Counted from the stretch's first letter, positions 1 through 8,822 are shown. The stretch is DNA of 64,000 bases from Sporosarcina ureae (GCF_002109325.1 NZ_CP015348.1:1021001-1085000); one strand, 5' to 3'. A program made the numbers and translations. The notes: a model not told the origin generated them from the sequence alone.

Positions 1-329
1 GCTTCCGCAAGTGCGGCAATGGCGTTGTAGTAGCCATTTGTCTTCGTTACATCTTTGAAGCCTGGATTTTTCACATGGTTCATATCCAGTTTAATCATCT
101 TCACAATAATCGCGGCAGCCTGTCCTCTTGTAATATTATTCCCTGGTTTGAACGTACCGTCCGGATAGCCTCCTATAATATTGCGCTCTGCCAATTCATT
201 GACCGCTTTCGCAAAATGCTTCGTCGCCGGCACATCAGGAAACGGTTGTTTGCTTGTAGCAACGCTGGATAAAGGCGAGATGCACGCAATCAACAATGCA
301 CCGACTATCGCTAGTAATTTTCTTTTCAT
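1..329 (-). CDS. S-layer homology (SLH) domain protein, 3' part missing
   Basis: Only the first 109 codons or so lie in the window; the gene runs off the left edge. The start is an ATG at 327-329 behind a GAGAGGATG-type ribosome binding site. The first ~22 residues form a signal peptide (basic MKRK, then a hydrophobic stretch). An SLH repeat follows, with FPDVPATKHFAKAVNELAER, then GGYPDGTFKPGNNITRGQAA, and a second repeat begins with GFKDVTKTNGYYNAI. SLH domains anchor exported proteins to pyruvylated secondary cell-wall polymer, so this is a surface-attached protein. What the missing C-terminal part does cannot be known from this window. Confidence 0.85.
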   Translation of the reverse strand, partial: MKRKLLAIVGALLIACISPLSSVATSKQPFPDVPATKHFAKAVNELAERNIIGGYPDGTFKPGNNITRGQAAAIIVKMIKLDMNHVKNPGFKDVTKTNGYYNAIAALAE

Positions 330-607
330 TTACTCTCATCCTCTCTAAATTATAGAATTTATTCGTGTATTCAGCGTATAGACGCGGAAATGGTGTAATA
401 GTTTCAAAATCAAAATACCTATACTAGAAACAGACATGAACGTTTCATATAATAGGTACTATTTTCTACAAAATAATCAGTACATTGAACAAAAAAACGT
501 TTTACATATTCCATTAATCTAAGCATACACCGCTCATCTATCATGTATAGTTAAACTAAACTCAATAATCACACACCTAATAAAATACAAACAGGAGGCG
601 ACCAACA

Positions 608-1459
608 ATGAAAAAGATCATCCTAACAACCGAAAGCGGTGCCGATCTACCAGAATTTCTTTCGAAGAAACACAACATCCATGTAGTACCCATGCACGTC
701 ATCATGGATGGTCAGGACTATTTAGACGGCCATTTGCCCGTACAAGATATATTTAATTTTTATGACCGCACCAAAAAGATACCATCGACCGCCGCCACAA
801 ATACCCATGAGTACCAAGAGTTTTTCAAAAAGATTCGAACGGAATTTCCTGATCATACAATCGTTCATATAGGCTATACATCAAAGGCGTCTGTTTCCTA
901 TCAAAATGCGTTAACAGCTGCGAAAGATTTCGAGGATATTTATTTAATTGATACATTAAACGTTACAGGCGGATTAACTGCGGTGATTATGTATGCGGTT
1001 GCTCTGCTGGAGGAAGAACCTGAAATGGATCCTGTCCACTTGCTAGAAAAGATCGAAGCAAAGGTTCCAAAAGCCAGACTCGCCTTCGTTCCGGGAAGCT
1101 TAGATTTTTTAAGGGCTGGCGGACGAGTCAGTAATATGGCGTATCTAGGCGGGGCTTTGTTAAAAATCAAACCGTGTATTGAATTAGTGGAAGGGAAGCT
1201 TGTTTCGACTAAAAAATATCGTGGGAACATGAGCAAAGTGGCTGAAAGTTTGCTACTAGACTATTTACAGCAATATGACATTGATAGACAACAAATCTAT
1301 TTTATATACTCTATCGGGCTTAGTGAGACTATTAAAGAACGGATCGATGACATTGCACGAAAAAAAGGATTCGAGAATAGTCTTTGGATTGAAGCGGGTG
1401 CGATGATTTCGTCACATTCTGGTCCAGGAGGATTTGGGATTGCGGGGATAGAGGTTTAA
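608..1459 (+). CDS. DegV family fatty-acid-binding protein
   Basis: The protein has 283 aa, the usual DegV length, with an ATG behind AGGAGGCGACCAAC. N-terminal KKIILTTESGADLPE, then the STAATNTHEY segment and GYTSKASVSYQNA are typical of the family, as is the RAGGRVSNM motif in the middle. DegV proteins bind a single long-chain fatty acid in a deep pocket. The FakB members pass it to the kinase FakA for phospholipid synthesis. No fakA lies nearby, so this may be one of several FakB paralogues. An IS1182-type element begins 7 bp after the stop codon; the C-terminus (GPGGFGIAGIEV) looks intact. Confidence 0.9.
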   Translation: MKKIILTTESGADLPEFLSKKHNIHVVPMHVIMDGQDYLDGHLPVQDIFNFYDRTKKIPSTAATNTHEYQEFFKKIRTEFPDHTIVHIGYTSKASVSYQNALTAAKDFEDIYLIDTLNVTGGLTAVIMYAVALLEEEPEMDPVHLLEKIEAKVPKARLAFVPGSLDFLRAGGRVSNMAYLGGALLKIKPCIELVEGKLVSTKKYRGNMSKVAESLLLDYLQQYDIDRQQIYFIYSIGLSETIKERIDDIARKKGFENSLWIEAGAMISSHSGPGGFGIAGIEV

Positions 1460-1501
1460 TATCAAAAAGAGGCTGGGACATAACTAGCCAGAAGTGAGCC
1501 A

Positions 1502-1544
1502 AAAAAGGGTTCGATCATCGTTTTTTGATGATCGAACCCTTTTT
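1502..1544. terminator. Bidirectional terminator hairpin at left end of the IS1182-type element
   Basis: An 18-bp perfect stem (left arm 1502-1519, right arm 1527-1544) closes a 7-nt loop. A-runs on one side and T-runs on the other make it an intrinsic terminator in both directions. It ends degV transcripts and also the transposase transcript. Confidence 0.8.
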
Positions 1545-1567
1545 GTATAGAAATCCTTGTACGACTT

Positions 1568-3145
1568 CTATACGTTTACCTCCCTGGCAGTGTACTTTCT
1601 CAAGTTCACTGCCAATAAACCGAAGGCTAATTCATTTTTCACCTTATCCTTTCCCCTTACGGAGAAACGAGTGAACCCTAAATTAGCCTTCAAGAATCCA
1701 AAAACTGGCTCTACGTCAATCTTGCGCTTGCCGTAAATTTCACCTGTTTTCTTATCTGAAAGCTTTTCACGAATATATTCTTTTTGCTGTTCCCACTTTT
1801 CATTCACATACAGCTTCCTATTGTTCTCTTCTTTTGCTTTGGTACAGAAAGAGCGCAATGGGCAGCTTGAACAATCCTCACATTCGTATACTTTCATCGT
1901 CCGTGTGAATTGATAACGATCCGTCCGATTGGAAAGGTAGCGGAACACGAGTTTTCTGTCATTTGGACAAGTAAAGGTATCCGTAGTTTCATCATATGCC
2001 CAATTCGCCGTATTGAAAGGGTCGGTTTTGTACTTCTTTTTCTTTTCTTTGCGATATTGGTTATAGGTAATAAGCGGAACGCGCTTTCGATTTTCAATGA
2101 CATCTCCGTAATTCTGTTCACTTCCATAACCGGCATCCGCGACAATATACTGTGGCAGCTCAAAAAAGTCTTGTTCAATAGTATCTAAGAATGGAATGAG
2201 TGTACGCGTATCGGTCGGATTTGGATACACGTCAAAAGCGAGGGTATATTGCCCTTCGGTCGCAATTTGCACATTATATCCCGGTTTTAGTTGCCCGTTT
2301 TTCATATAATCATCTTTCATCCGCATAAAGGTCGCATCGCGGTCCGTCTTCGAGTAGCTGTTACGATGGCCAAAGATCTTCATATCGTGCTGATACTTCT
2401 GCTTTCGATCCAAGAAGTCTTGAAATTGTTTACGGTATTGTTTAGGTTCTTTTCGTAGCGAGCGAATTTGTTTACGTTCCTCGACATCTTCGCTAGCGTT
2501 AATCTTTTCTGTATAGGTTTGGATAGTTTCATCTAGCTTCTCTACTACTTTAGCCAGTTCCGCAGTAGATAGTTCATCAAAACTTTCTCGTTCGATTTCA
2601 GGGATGATCTCTTTTTCTAACAGCTCTTCGTACATCTGACTGGACCTTTCTACAAGACCTGAACTATACCGTTCCACTGACTTGCGCCAGACAAATGTAA
2701 ATTTGTTGGCATTCGCCTCAATCTTCGTTCCATCAATAAAAATGGCTTCTTCATCAATTAGCTGTTTTTGTACCAGCTGGCAACGAAATTGCACGAAGCA
2801 CTGGCGTAGTACTTCTTTTACTTCAGGATGAACGCGAAATCGATTGATGGTGCGATAGCTTGGTTTATAACCTTGAGCTAACCACATCATGCGAAGGCTA
2901 TCTTTTAACAGTCCTTCTATTTTTCTGCCCGAAAAAACAGACTGTGTATAGGCACACAAAATGATCTTTAACATCATCCGTGGATGATAAGATGGGCAAC
3001 CTGTCTCACGCAAAAAGCTGTCAAATGCTTGTTTCGGAATGCTTTCGACTAGATCATGCACGGCGTAAGCAATATCATGTTCTTGTAAGCTAATTTCTAA
3101 ATCTAAAGGTAAAATCAGTTGGTTCATGTTATAATCTTTAAACAT
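1568..3145 (-). CDS. IS1182-family transposase
   Basis: The protein has 525 aa and its frame is intact. The N-terminal half carries the DUF772-type region (CPSYHPRMMLKIILCAYTQ). The catalytic core follows, with IFIDGTKIEANANKF (first Asp), IVADAGYGSEQNYGD (second Asp) and FGFLKANLGFTRFSVRG near the C-terminus holding the last acidic region. A Cys-rich stretch (CEDCSSCPLRSFC) sits at about residues 427-439. The ATG at 3143-3145 has GGAGG 7-8 nt upstream; that binding site lies in one arm of a hairpin (separate entry). The gene points towards degV and is insulated from it by a terminator. Confidence 0.93.
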   Translation of the reverse strand: MFKDYNMNQLILPLDLEISLQEHDIAYAVHDLVESIPKQAFDSFLRETGCPSYHPRMMLKIILCAYTQSVFSGRKIEGLLKDSLRMMWLAQGYKPSYRTINRFRVHPEVKEVLRQCFVQFRCQLVQKQLIDEEAIFIDGTKIEANANKFTFVWRKSVERYSSGLVERSSQMYEELLEKEIIPEIERESFDELSTAELAKVVEKLDETIQTYTEKINASEDVEERKQIRSLRKEPKQYRKQFQDFLDRKQKYQHDMKIFGHRNSYSKTDRDATFMRMKDDYMKNGQLKPGYNVQIATEGQYTLAFDVYPNPTDTRTLIPFLDTIEQDFFELPQYIVADAGYGSEQNYGDVIENRKRVPLITYNQYRKEKKKKYKTDPFNTANWAYDETTDTFTCPNDRKLVFRYLSNRTDRYQFTRTMKVYECEDCSSCPLRSFCTKAKEENNRKLYVNEKWEQQKEYIREKLSDKKTGEIYGKRKIDVEPVFGFLKANLGFTRFSVRGKDKVKNELAFGLLAVNLRKYTAREVNV

Positions 3146-3202
3146 AAGGATACCTCCGATACTTTTTGTTGTGGTGACTAAATTTTATCAGAAGGTATCC
3201 TT
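3146..3202 (-). promoter_or_regulatory. Hairpin covering the transposase ribosome binding site
   Basis: The segment 3146-3161 holds the transposase ribosome binding site. It is complementary, with small mismatches, to 3186-3202 upstream of it. A transcript starting outside the element would contain both arms and bury the GGAGG. A transcript starting between the arms would not. This matches the known translation-protection design of IS10 and IS50; its role here is inferred. Confidence 0.55.
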
Positions 3203-3233
3203 TTTTTCTTCCTAAAACTAAAAAAATATATAA

Positions 3234-3275
3234 AAAAGAACGGACCCCATAAACTTCAATGGGTCCGTTCTTTTT
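3234..3275. terminator. Hairpin terminator at right end of the IS1182-type element
   Basis: The arms AAAAAGAACGGACCCCAT and ATGGGTCCGTTCTTTTT pair with one bulged C and end in A/T runs, so the hairpin can act in either direction. It lies between the terminal repeat and the transposase promoter region and would stop transcription coming in from the right flank. Confidence 0.75.
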
Positions 3276-3474
3276 CAATATGAGGAGGGTTTTGTCCCAG
3301 CCTCTTTAATTATGTTGAGCTCTATCTAATAAAACACAAATACCGTCCTCAACAACAAACGAGCTCCATTGCCATCAGTGGAGGTATTTTCCAACCCGCT
3401 ATGGAGAATTACAGTTTCGTACACAACTATAGATCAGTTACTTGTTTTTCATAAGAGAACTCTCATTTAAACCC

Positions 3475-3609
3475 TCACTGAATATATTTCCAAACATCTT
3501 CCACAGATTCATAACCGAAAATATTAGACAATAACAACTCCAATTCAATCGAGTCCGCTCACATTATCGCTTCTTTAATGTCTACTTGTGCCTCTGCATC
3601 TTATTAATT
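3475..3609 (-). pseudogene. Degraded small gene remnant, unknown family
   Basis: The 400 bp between the IS and the ger operon hold no intact gene. On the minus strand a short readable stretch ends ...NIFGYESVEDVWKYIQ-stop and carries an in-frame TGA about 27 codons earlier. A very similar tail (YEDVEYIWKYIQ-stop) occurs at 8162-8205 beside the toxin-antitoxin pair, so both may be leftovers of one family of small accessory proteins. I do not recognise the family. The rest of 3308-3711 is AT-rich and shows nothing I can identify. Confidence 0.3.
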
Positions 3610-3711
3610 TAGTTTCGTATATTTAAAGCTTAAAAAGCCAACAATGGAATTAATACCGAATTTTACCGTCCTTCCAAAATGCTTTTTAACATATAGAAGT
3701 GAGGAATGTAC

Positions 3712-5187
3712 ATGTTTTGGAAAAAACAACAGGATCAAAATAAGCCTGTTTCTCAATCAAACGCAGAATCAGAAATATCAATAGAGACTTTAAAAAAAGC
3801 CCTCGTTCAAATGGATGATGCGGAATTTGTGGAAATCAACATTTCTGAAAATCAAAATGTTGATCTTATCTACGTAAGAACTCTGATTGACCAAGAGAGA
3901 TTAAATGAAAGCATTCTAAAACCTTTATCTAACTGTTCCAAACAATCCATTCAGGAATGCAATGTTCACTCAACAATAAACTCTATTTCCACTTTTAACG
4001 AGGCAAAAAAGCAGCTGTTTAAAGGATCTGTTTTGTTATTTGACTCTTCGTCAAATCTTTGGTTCGCTATCCCTTTAGAAAATCCACTTGGACGTGCAAT
4101 TGAACCATCCGATACTGAAACCATCCTTTTAGGAGCAAAAGACAGCTTCAGTGAACAGCTAGAACAAAATATTACGCTCATTCGTAGGCGTCTTCCAACA
4201 CATGATCTGAAAACAGAGAAGTTCACCGTTGGTTCTATAAGTAGGACAAATGTGGTTTTATTGTACATAGAAGGGCTGACCAATCCAGAATTTGTTTCAA
4301 CCGCCAAAAAGAAGATTTCGGAAATTAATTATGATCTCTTATCTGATTCTTCTCAAGTAGCGGAATTCATGGAGGAACATCAAGATAGTATTTTTCCTCA
4401 GTTTCAGCAAACTGACCGACCTGATGTTGTTGCTTATTCTCTGGGATCAGGAAAAATTACGATTCTGGTAGACAATACACCTTTTGCTCTCGTTGCCCCA
4501 ATTACTTTTTTTCATTTGTTCCAATCACCAGAGGATTATATTAATCGATGGGTAGTTGCCAGTTTTTTGCGCATCATCCGATATGTAAGTTTTATTCTGT
4601 CTATCACATTGATCCCATTCTACGTGGCATTAACAACTCATCACTATCAAATGATTCCTTTACAAACACTTTTCGTCTTGGTGGAGTCAAGGAGCAAGCT
4701 TCCGTTCACTCCTTTTTGGGAAGCATTTATCATGTTGATTTTTATTGAAATTATAAAAGAAGCAAGTTTAAGGATGCCAACAAAGACTGGTCAAACGCTT
4801 GGGGTTATTGGGGGCATTGTAATTGGTCAAGCAGCAGTTGAGGCTGGTATGGCAAGTCAGGTGTTAATTGTCATGGTAGGGATTTCAACTATCGGATCTT
4901 TTCTTGTTCCTAATTACCTTGTGACAAAGGCGAATTCATTGATTCAATTCATTCTTCTTATATTTTCTTCGTTTCTTGGGATAGTAGGGATTGTTTTGGC
5001 AATGATTATCATTTTAGCCCACCTTAATGGCTTGTCTTCACTCAAGCAGCCATATTTATCTCCTGTTGCCCCTTTCTACGGAAAAGATTGGCTTGACCTA
5101 TTCATTCGAGGGCCTTTAGTCAAAATGAAGGAGCGTCCAGAACATCTTAAACCGCTGAAGATGAAGAGATATCAAACTAGGAGATGA
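3712..5187 (+). CDS. GerA-family spore germination receptor subunit A
   Basis: This is the A subunit of a nutrient germinant receptor in the spore inner membrane. I place the start at the ATG at 3712 (MFWKKQQD). GAGG at 3701-3704 is 7 nt before it, whereas the ATG at 3706 is only 1 nt away from that site. The ~491-aa protein has a soluble N-terminal domain of about 270 residues. The typical GerA segment follows (NRWVVASFLRIIRYVSFILS) with several transmembrane helices, including the LGVIGGIVIGQAAVEAG stretch. It leads a three-gene A-B-C operon, with the B gene 4 bp downstream. The germinant cannot be deduced. Confidence 0.93.
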   Translation: MFWKKQQDQNKPVSQSNAESEISIETLKKALVQMDDAEFVEINISENQNVDLIYVRTLIDQERLNESILKPLSNCSKQSIQECNVHSTINSISTFNEAKKQLFKGSVLLFDSSSNLWFAIPLENPLGRAIEPSDTETILLGAKDSFSEQLEQNITLIRRRLPTHDLKTEKFTVGSISRTNVVLLYIEGLTNPEFVSTAKKKISEINYDLLSDSSQVAEFMEEHQDSIFPQFQQTDRPDVVAYSLGSGKITILVDNTPFALVAPITFFHLFQSPEDYINRWVVASFLRIIRYVSFILSITLIPFYVALTTHHYQMIPLQTLFVLVESRSKLPFTPFWEAFIMLIFIEIIKEASLRMPTKTGQTLGVIGGIVIGQAAVEAGMASQVLIVMVGISTIGSFLVPNYLVTKANSLIQFILLIFSSFLGIVGIVLAMIIILAHLNGLSSLKQPYLSPVAPFYGKDWLDLFIRGPLVKMKERPEHLKPLKMKRYQTRR

Positions 5188-5191
5188 ACTG

Positions 5192-6334
5192 ATGGAAGCC
5201 CTTCAATTATTTAATAAGAATGAAACCTATAATGGGTTCTATGCCATGTTGATGGTAAACCGCCTCCAAATGCTTTACTTTTTTTTGATTATGCCAAGGT
5301 TTTTGATCCATTCATATATGATTTGGGTGATTATAGCGGTCGGCATATTGTCTCAACTAAACATTCTTCTTTTATCCAAATGGTTTTTAACCCGGTTTTC
5401 TAGCGAAGGATACAACGGATTTGTCCAATTATTCGGGAAAAAACTTGTACGTCTCCTCTCATTCATCGGGTTGTTCTTTATCCTGCTTAAACTTTTCGTG
5501 ATTTTGTTAGGATTCTCGGAAATGGTTCAAATATTTATGTTTCCAGCTACAGATTCAAATTGGCTTATCTTTTTTATTCTGTTGTCTTGTTTGTATGTAG
5601 CATGGAAGGGCGTTGAAAAAACTATACGTTTTGTCGTGATTTCATTTTTGTGTACATTTTGGATGTTCTTATTCTTTGCTTTTTTCTTCTTTCCTCCAAT
5701 AGCTCAACTCAGTGATTTGTATCCGATTATTCCAATGGAATTAAGTGTGGATTCCTGGAAAGGAATATTTTTAATTTTATCTTCATTTTCAGGGCCTGAA
5801 TTTCTGGTATTTTTAGGACCGTGGTTTAAAACAAATAATAAGACATTTCGCTATTTGTCTTATGGCAATGCTCTAACCGTTATAGAGTATGTATTTTTAT
5901 ATATGGCGTCCTTATTCTATTTCGGTTCCAATTATTTAAGTAAAAGTCAATTTCCAATTGTCACTATGGCTCGTTATTTTCAAAATCCAGTAATTGAACG
6001 TATTGATATGGTCATGCTTTCTTTAGAATTATTTAACATCGTATTTGCGGTTTCAATTTTTCTACTGTTGTTTTATGGAGCATCTAAAATAGCTAGTGGG
6101 AAAATGGAGAGACCACCCAGTCGAGTAGGCTTTTTATTCAGTGTATTCATTATTTTAATTGGAATGATTCTTGTAAATGAATGGATTTGGAAGTCAGATG
6201 AAAAGCAGGTTATTTTACTTAATCTTCAAATTTTAGCAGGAAGCTTAAGTTACTTAGTGGTTCCAATTACTATGATCGTAGTGATGAAGATAAAGGGGTT
6301 TAATAAACATGAGACTACGAAAGAAGATGGCTAA
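5192..6334 (+). CDS. GerB-type endospore germination permease
   Basis: The protein has 380 aa with about ten hydrophobic helices. It belongs to the spore germination permease family, related to amino-acid/polyamine transporters, and is the germinant-recognising membrane subunit of the receptor. The ATG follows AGGAG by 8 nt and begins 4 bp after the A-subunit stop, so translation is probably coupled. The final 26 bp overlap the start of the C subunit. Length and helix pattern are normal for the family. Confidence 0.9.
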   Translation: MEALQLFNKNETYNGFYAMLMVNRLQMLYFFLIMPRFLIHSYMIWVIIAVGILSQLNILLLSKWFLTRFSSEGYNGFVQLFGKKLVRLLSFIGLFFILLKLFVILLGFSEMVQIFMFPATDSNWLIFFILLSCLYVAWKGVEKTIRFVVISFLCTFWMFLFFAFFFFPPIAQLSDLYPIIPMELSVDSWKGIFLILSSFSGPEFLVFLGPWFKTNNKTFRYLSYGNALTVIEYVFLYMASLFYFGSNYLSKSQFPIVTMARYFQNPVIERIDMVMLSLELFNIVFAVSIFLLLFYGASKIASGKMERPPSRVGFLFSVFIILIGMILVNEWIWKSDEKQVILLNLQILAGSLSYLVVPITMIVVMKIKGFNKHETTKEDG

Positions 6335-7415
6335 AAAATTGTCAATCATATTTATGGCGTTATGGTTAACTGGATGTGCCCCTTTTACTGAAAATAACAT
6401 TATTGAAGAGCTTACTCCAGTCACATTTTTATCACTTAGTAAAGGGGATGAAGGTAAAATAAAAATCAGTACGATTTTGCCTTCTCTAAGCAAAGAAAAA
6501 AAGAGTGTAATAACGCAAGAAGTAAGCTTAATAAAGGAGGTACTAAGGAGTTTTAATTTAAACTTCTACCAGGAAATGAAATTTGGGCAAATGCGAATGC
6601 TGATAATTAATGAAGACCTCGGAAGAAACGAAGGTATTATGTCCATTATTAATGTGTTATTGACTGATCCGGATATTTCTTTGAGAATCTATTTAGTTAT
6701 CGTAAAAGGAAATTTTGAAGAATACTTGGAAAATCAATTGGACAAACAAGAAAATCTTGATTACTCTTTTTACCGAATGCTGAAGCACTATGAGGAAAAA
6801 AATCAGGGAGAATTAAGTGTCGTTAATCTACATGAATTTAAAAAATTGTTATATACTCCTTATTCAGATCCTTTCTTACCTGTATTCAAAATAGAAAATG
6901 ACGCTATCAGCTATGAAGGTACAGCCCTGTTTCAAAATGATAAACTAGTTGAAATAATAACAACTTATGATGATCGTATCTTCCAACTGTTACACAACGA
7001 TCACTACTTAGCAGTTTTACCGATCCCAGAATTACAAGTTGTTCTAGGTCATGTTAGGTCTAAAACGAAAGTGGATATCAATAAAAGCTTGTCTACAATG
7101 ACCTATACAGTGAATATAGACTCAAGAATTGAAGAATACCGGGGAGAAAAGCAATTATTTGACCCACAGGATTTAGAAGATTTTAAAAAAGATATCCAAT
7201 CGAATCTTGAAAAACAAACACAAGAACTAGTAAAAAAGATGCAAGAATTGAATGTGGATCCATTACAGCTAGGCATTCATACATTAAAACCATTCTCAAA
7301 ACCAATGGATGAAAAAAAATGGATTGAACTTTACAAGAAGATGGACATTAAAATAAAATACAATATTAATATTAATCCTTTGACGGATGCAAATTCAAAA
7401 AGGCAAAACCTTTAA
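6309..7415 (+). CDS. GerC-type germination lipoprotein
   Basis: The protein has 368 aa. It begins with a lipoprotein signal (basic MRLRKKMAKK, hydrophobic core, LTGC lipobox), so the mature protein is lipid-anchored in the spore inner membrane. The remainder fits the Ger(x)C family, including FKKDIQSNLEKQTQELVKKM near the C-terminus. It overlaps the B gene by 26 bp; AAGGGG lies 10 nt upstream of the ATG. An internal ATG 18 nt later (MAKKLSII) is an alternative start. The Lgt enzyme that would modify it is encoded at 45011-45832. Confidence 0.9.
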   Translation: MRLRKKMAKKLSIIFMALWLTGCAPFTENNIIEELTPVTFLSLSKGDEGKIKISTILPSLSKEKKSVITQEVSLIKEVLRSFNLNFYQEMKFGQMRMLIINEDLGRNEGIMSIINVLLTDPDISLRIYLVIVKGNFEEYLENQLDKQENLDYSFYRMLKHYEEKNQGELSVVNLHEFKKLLYTPYSDPFLPVFKIENDAISYEGTALFQNDKLVEIITTYDDRIFQLLHNDHYLAVLPIPELQVVLGHVRSKTKVDINKSLSTMTYTVNIDSRIEEYRGEKQLFDPQDLEDFKKDIQSNLEKQTQELVKKMQELNVDPLQLGIHTLKPFSKPMDEKKWIELYKKMDIKIKYNININPLTDANSKRQNL

Positions 7416-7419
7416 TTCT

Positions 7420-7628
7420 TCCTATTGCAATCTCTTTCTCATTAATCGGACGTGCGTCTTCTTCAGCCTGCTTTTCCTTTAACCATTGTTCACGTTCGGC
7501 CTTCGGCTTCCGTCCGCGCTTTTTCGGTACCTGCTTCTTTTTCTTTTTGGCGGCTTGGACTCGTCTCTTGCCTCAAAATGTGTGGCATCGAAGGCGACAT
7601 ATTCATCGCTGATATGCCCTTGTAGAAT
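7420..7628 (-). pseudogene. Transposase fragment with a frameshift
   Basis: The translation HISDEYVAFDATHFEARD, then a Lys-rich run, then KKRGRKPKAEREQWLKEKQ matches the interior of a transposase of the IS1182/DUF772 type. The second half is in another frame, so a one-base indel has occurred, probably in the A-rich run near 7535-7555. Both ends of the transposase gene are missing. The scrap is joined directly to a truncated Fic gene upstream and to the end of the ger operon downstream. It is not the same gene as the intact copy at 1568-3145. Confidence 0.65.
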
Positions 7629-8066
7629 TAGTTCATCATGGATCTGTGGAACTACTACAGCATCAGGTGGCGTATGAGAGGCACCTGATATGATTACATT
7701 CTGCTCTCTATACTTCCCTGCATTTGTTCTGTCTATTGAATGCAAGACGATGCCATGCAATTCTTTAATCGCTATTTCTGAGAGGGGCTGATCTTGCTGC
7801 ACCATTTCTTCGGCAACTAAAATTGCTTCTTTATGATTAATAGCTTCTAGGTGCTCTCTCATGGATTTTCCGGCAATAACTATGCCATCATCTAGCACTG
7901 CTTTTGTTTCATAAATCGATAATCTATTTCCTTCAATCGCATTGGAATGATATGTATTTTTAATTAAAAAGTCTTCTTTCAGGCTACGAATAAGCCCTTT
8001 TGAAATTGGTCGTCGTTGATCGACATTCTTTTTTAACAGTGAAAGTCGATCCGTTTTTTCTATCAC
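7629..8066 (-). pseudogene. Truncated Fic-family protein (AMP transferase)
   Basis: The first ~146 codons read as the N-terminal part of a Fic protein. They include the inhibitory-helix motif SNAIEG at residues 41-46 (pattern S/T-x-x-x-E-G/N), then ELHGIVLHSIDRTNAGKYRE and VIISGASHTPPDA. Fic enzymes transfer AMP to target proteins using the loop HPFxxGNGRxxR. That loop is absent because the frame runs into a transposase scrap near residue 147 and stops at 7479. The start is probably a GTG at 8066 behind AAAGGGG. The product cannot be an active AMP transferase, though the inhibitory half could still be made. Confidence 0.75.
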
Positions 8067-8090
8067 AGCTTACATCCCCTTTATTAAAAT

Positions 8091-8132
8091 AAGGGATATT
8101 GTGCAAGAGCTCACTCTTGTACAATATCCCTT
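8091..8132. repeat. Palindrome matching the ssrA terminator
   Basis: The arms AAGGGATATTGTGCAAGAG and CTCTTGTACAATATCCCTT flank a 4-nt loop. Read on the minus strand it is followed by TTATTTTAAT and can act as a terminator. A near copy sits at 8823-8863 directly after ssrA, in the same orientation, and the similarity extends a few bases beyond the hairpins. The toxin-antitoxin pair lies between the two copies. Confidence 0.65.
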
Positions 8133-8210
8133 CATCGAAAAAGTATAGAAAACCGATTCATCACTGGATATATTTCCAGATGTATTCAACGTCTTCGTAT
8201 AGCTGCTTCA

Positions 8211-8561
8211 CTACAATTCATTTTCTAAAATTTGATCTATTATTCGTATGATTTCCTTTACAGATATATCTTCTTGTTCGTTTTTAGAGTAAATGGTTAA
8301 CGGATATATTTCTAAGTCGGCTGTGACTAAATACCATATTACACGGAATCCGCCACTCTTGCCTTTGTCTGCATTTGGATTACTCAATCTGGTTTTATAT
8401 ACGACATTTCCTTTGGTTCTGGGAATTCGGTCCCCATATAATTTACCTTCTTCAAAATCTGCAAAAAGGGAATCGACTAAATCAACCACTACTGGATATT
8501 TTCTAGCGATTTTTAAAAGCTCTTTTTCGAACGCTTTAACGCCAAGCACTTTATACTCCAT
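8211..8561 (-). CDS. RelE/ParE-superfamily toxin of a type II toxin-antitoxin pair
   Basis: The protein has 116 aa. It has the small basic fold expected of RelE-like toxins, with an N-terminal helix region (KAFEKELLKIARKYP) and the strand sequence GGFRVIWYLV, followed by LEIYPLTIYSKNEQEDIS. Members block growth by cutting mRNA on the ribosome or poisoning gyrase; which applies here is not visible. Its ATG overlaps the antitoxin stop as TAATG, so the pair is translationally coupled. A short out-of-frame leftover follows it (8162-8205). Confidence 0.75.
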   Translation of the reverse strand: MEYKVLGVKAFEKELLKIARKYPVVVDLVDSLFADFEEGKLYGDRIPRTKGNVVYKTRLSNPNADKGKSGGFRVIWYLVTADLEIYPLTIYSKNEQEDISVKEIIRIIDQILENEL

Positions 8562-8710
8562 TATTTTTCTTCTAAGCTCTTCCTCACTCGGTTCATCATA
8601 TCCTTATATGAATGTTTGGGTAGCTTTCCCTTTCTCATTTGGTTTACTTCTTTTATAGATTCTGTCAGTATTTTTTTACTATCTGCCTGATTGTCTTTTA
8701 AAATGGCCAT
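8561..8710 (-). CDS. Probable antitoxin partner of the RelE-like toxin
   Basis: The protein has 49 aa, beginning at the ATG at 8708-8710, which has AAGGAGG 8 nt upstream. A longer in-frame start upstream has no binding site. It is small and charged (MAILKDNQADSKK... SLEEK) with no obvious DNA-binding motif. Position directly before the toxin and the one-base stop/start overlap support the antitoxin call. I do not recognise the antitoxin family. Confidence 0.6.
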   Translation of the reverse strand: MAILKDNQADSKKILTESIKEVNQMRKGKLPKHSYKDMMNRVRKSLEEK

Positions 8711-8822
8711 TTCATTTTCCTCCTTCTCATCCACACATACCACATCCTTTCAGATTATGTATATGTGTAAGTATGTAATGAGCATGATGATTTAAACATC
8801 GTTTTACTTTATTTTTAAAAAT

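Larger units (their letters stand above)
1466..3307. mobile_element. IS1182-type insertion sequence, apparently complete
   Basis: The element is about 1.84 kb with 19-bp terminal inverted repeats. The left end is AAAGAGGCTGGGACATAAC (1466-1484). The right end is its near-perfect complement at 3289-3307, with one mismatch. One transposase gene fills it on the minus strand. Just inside both ends are strong hairpins (1502-1544 and 3234-3275) that would stop transcription entering or leaving. Left and right flanks do not show a convincing target duplication; TAAT/AATT-like bases occur on both sides but are too short to trust. The intact reading frame and well-matched ends suggest recent arrival. 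Confidence 0.85.
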
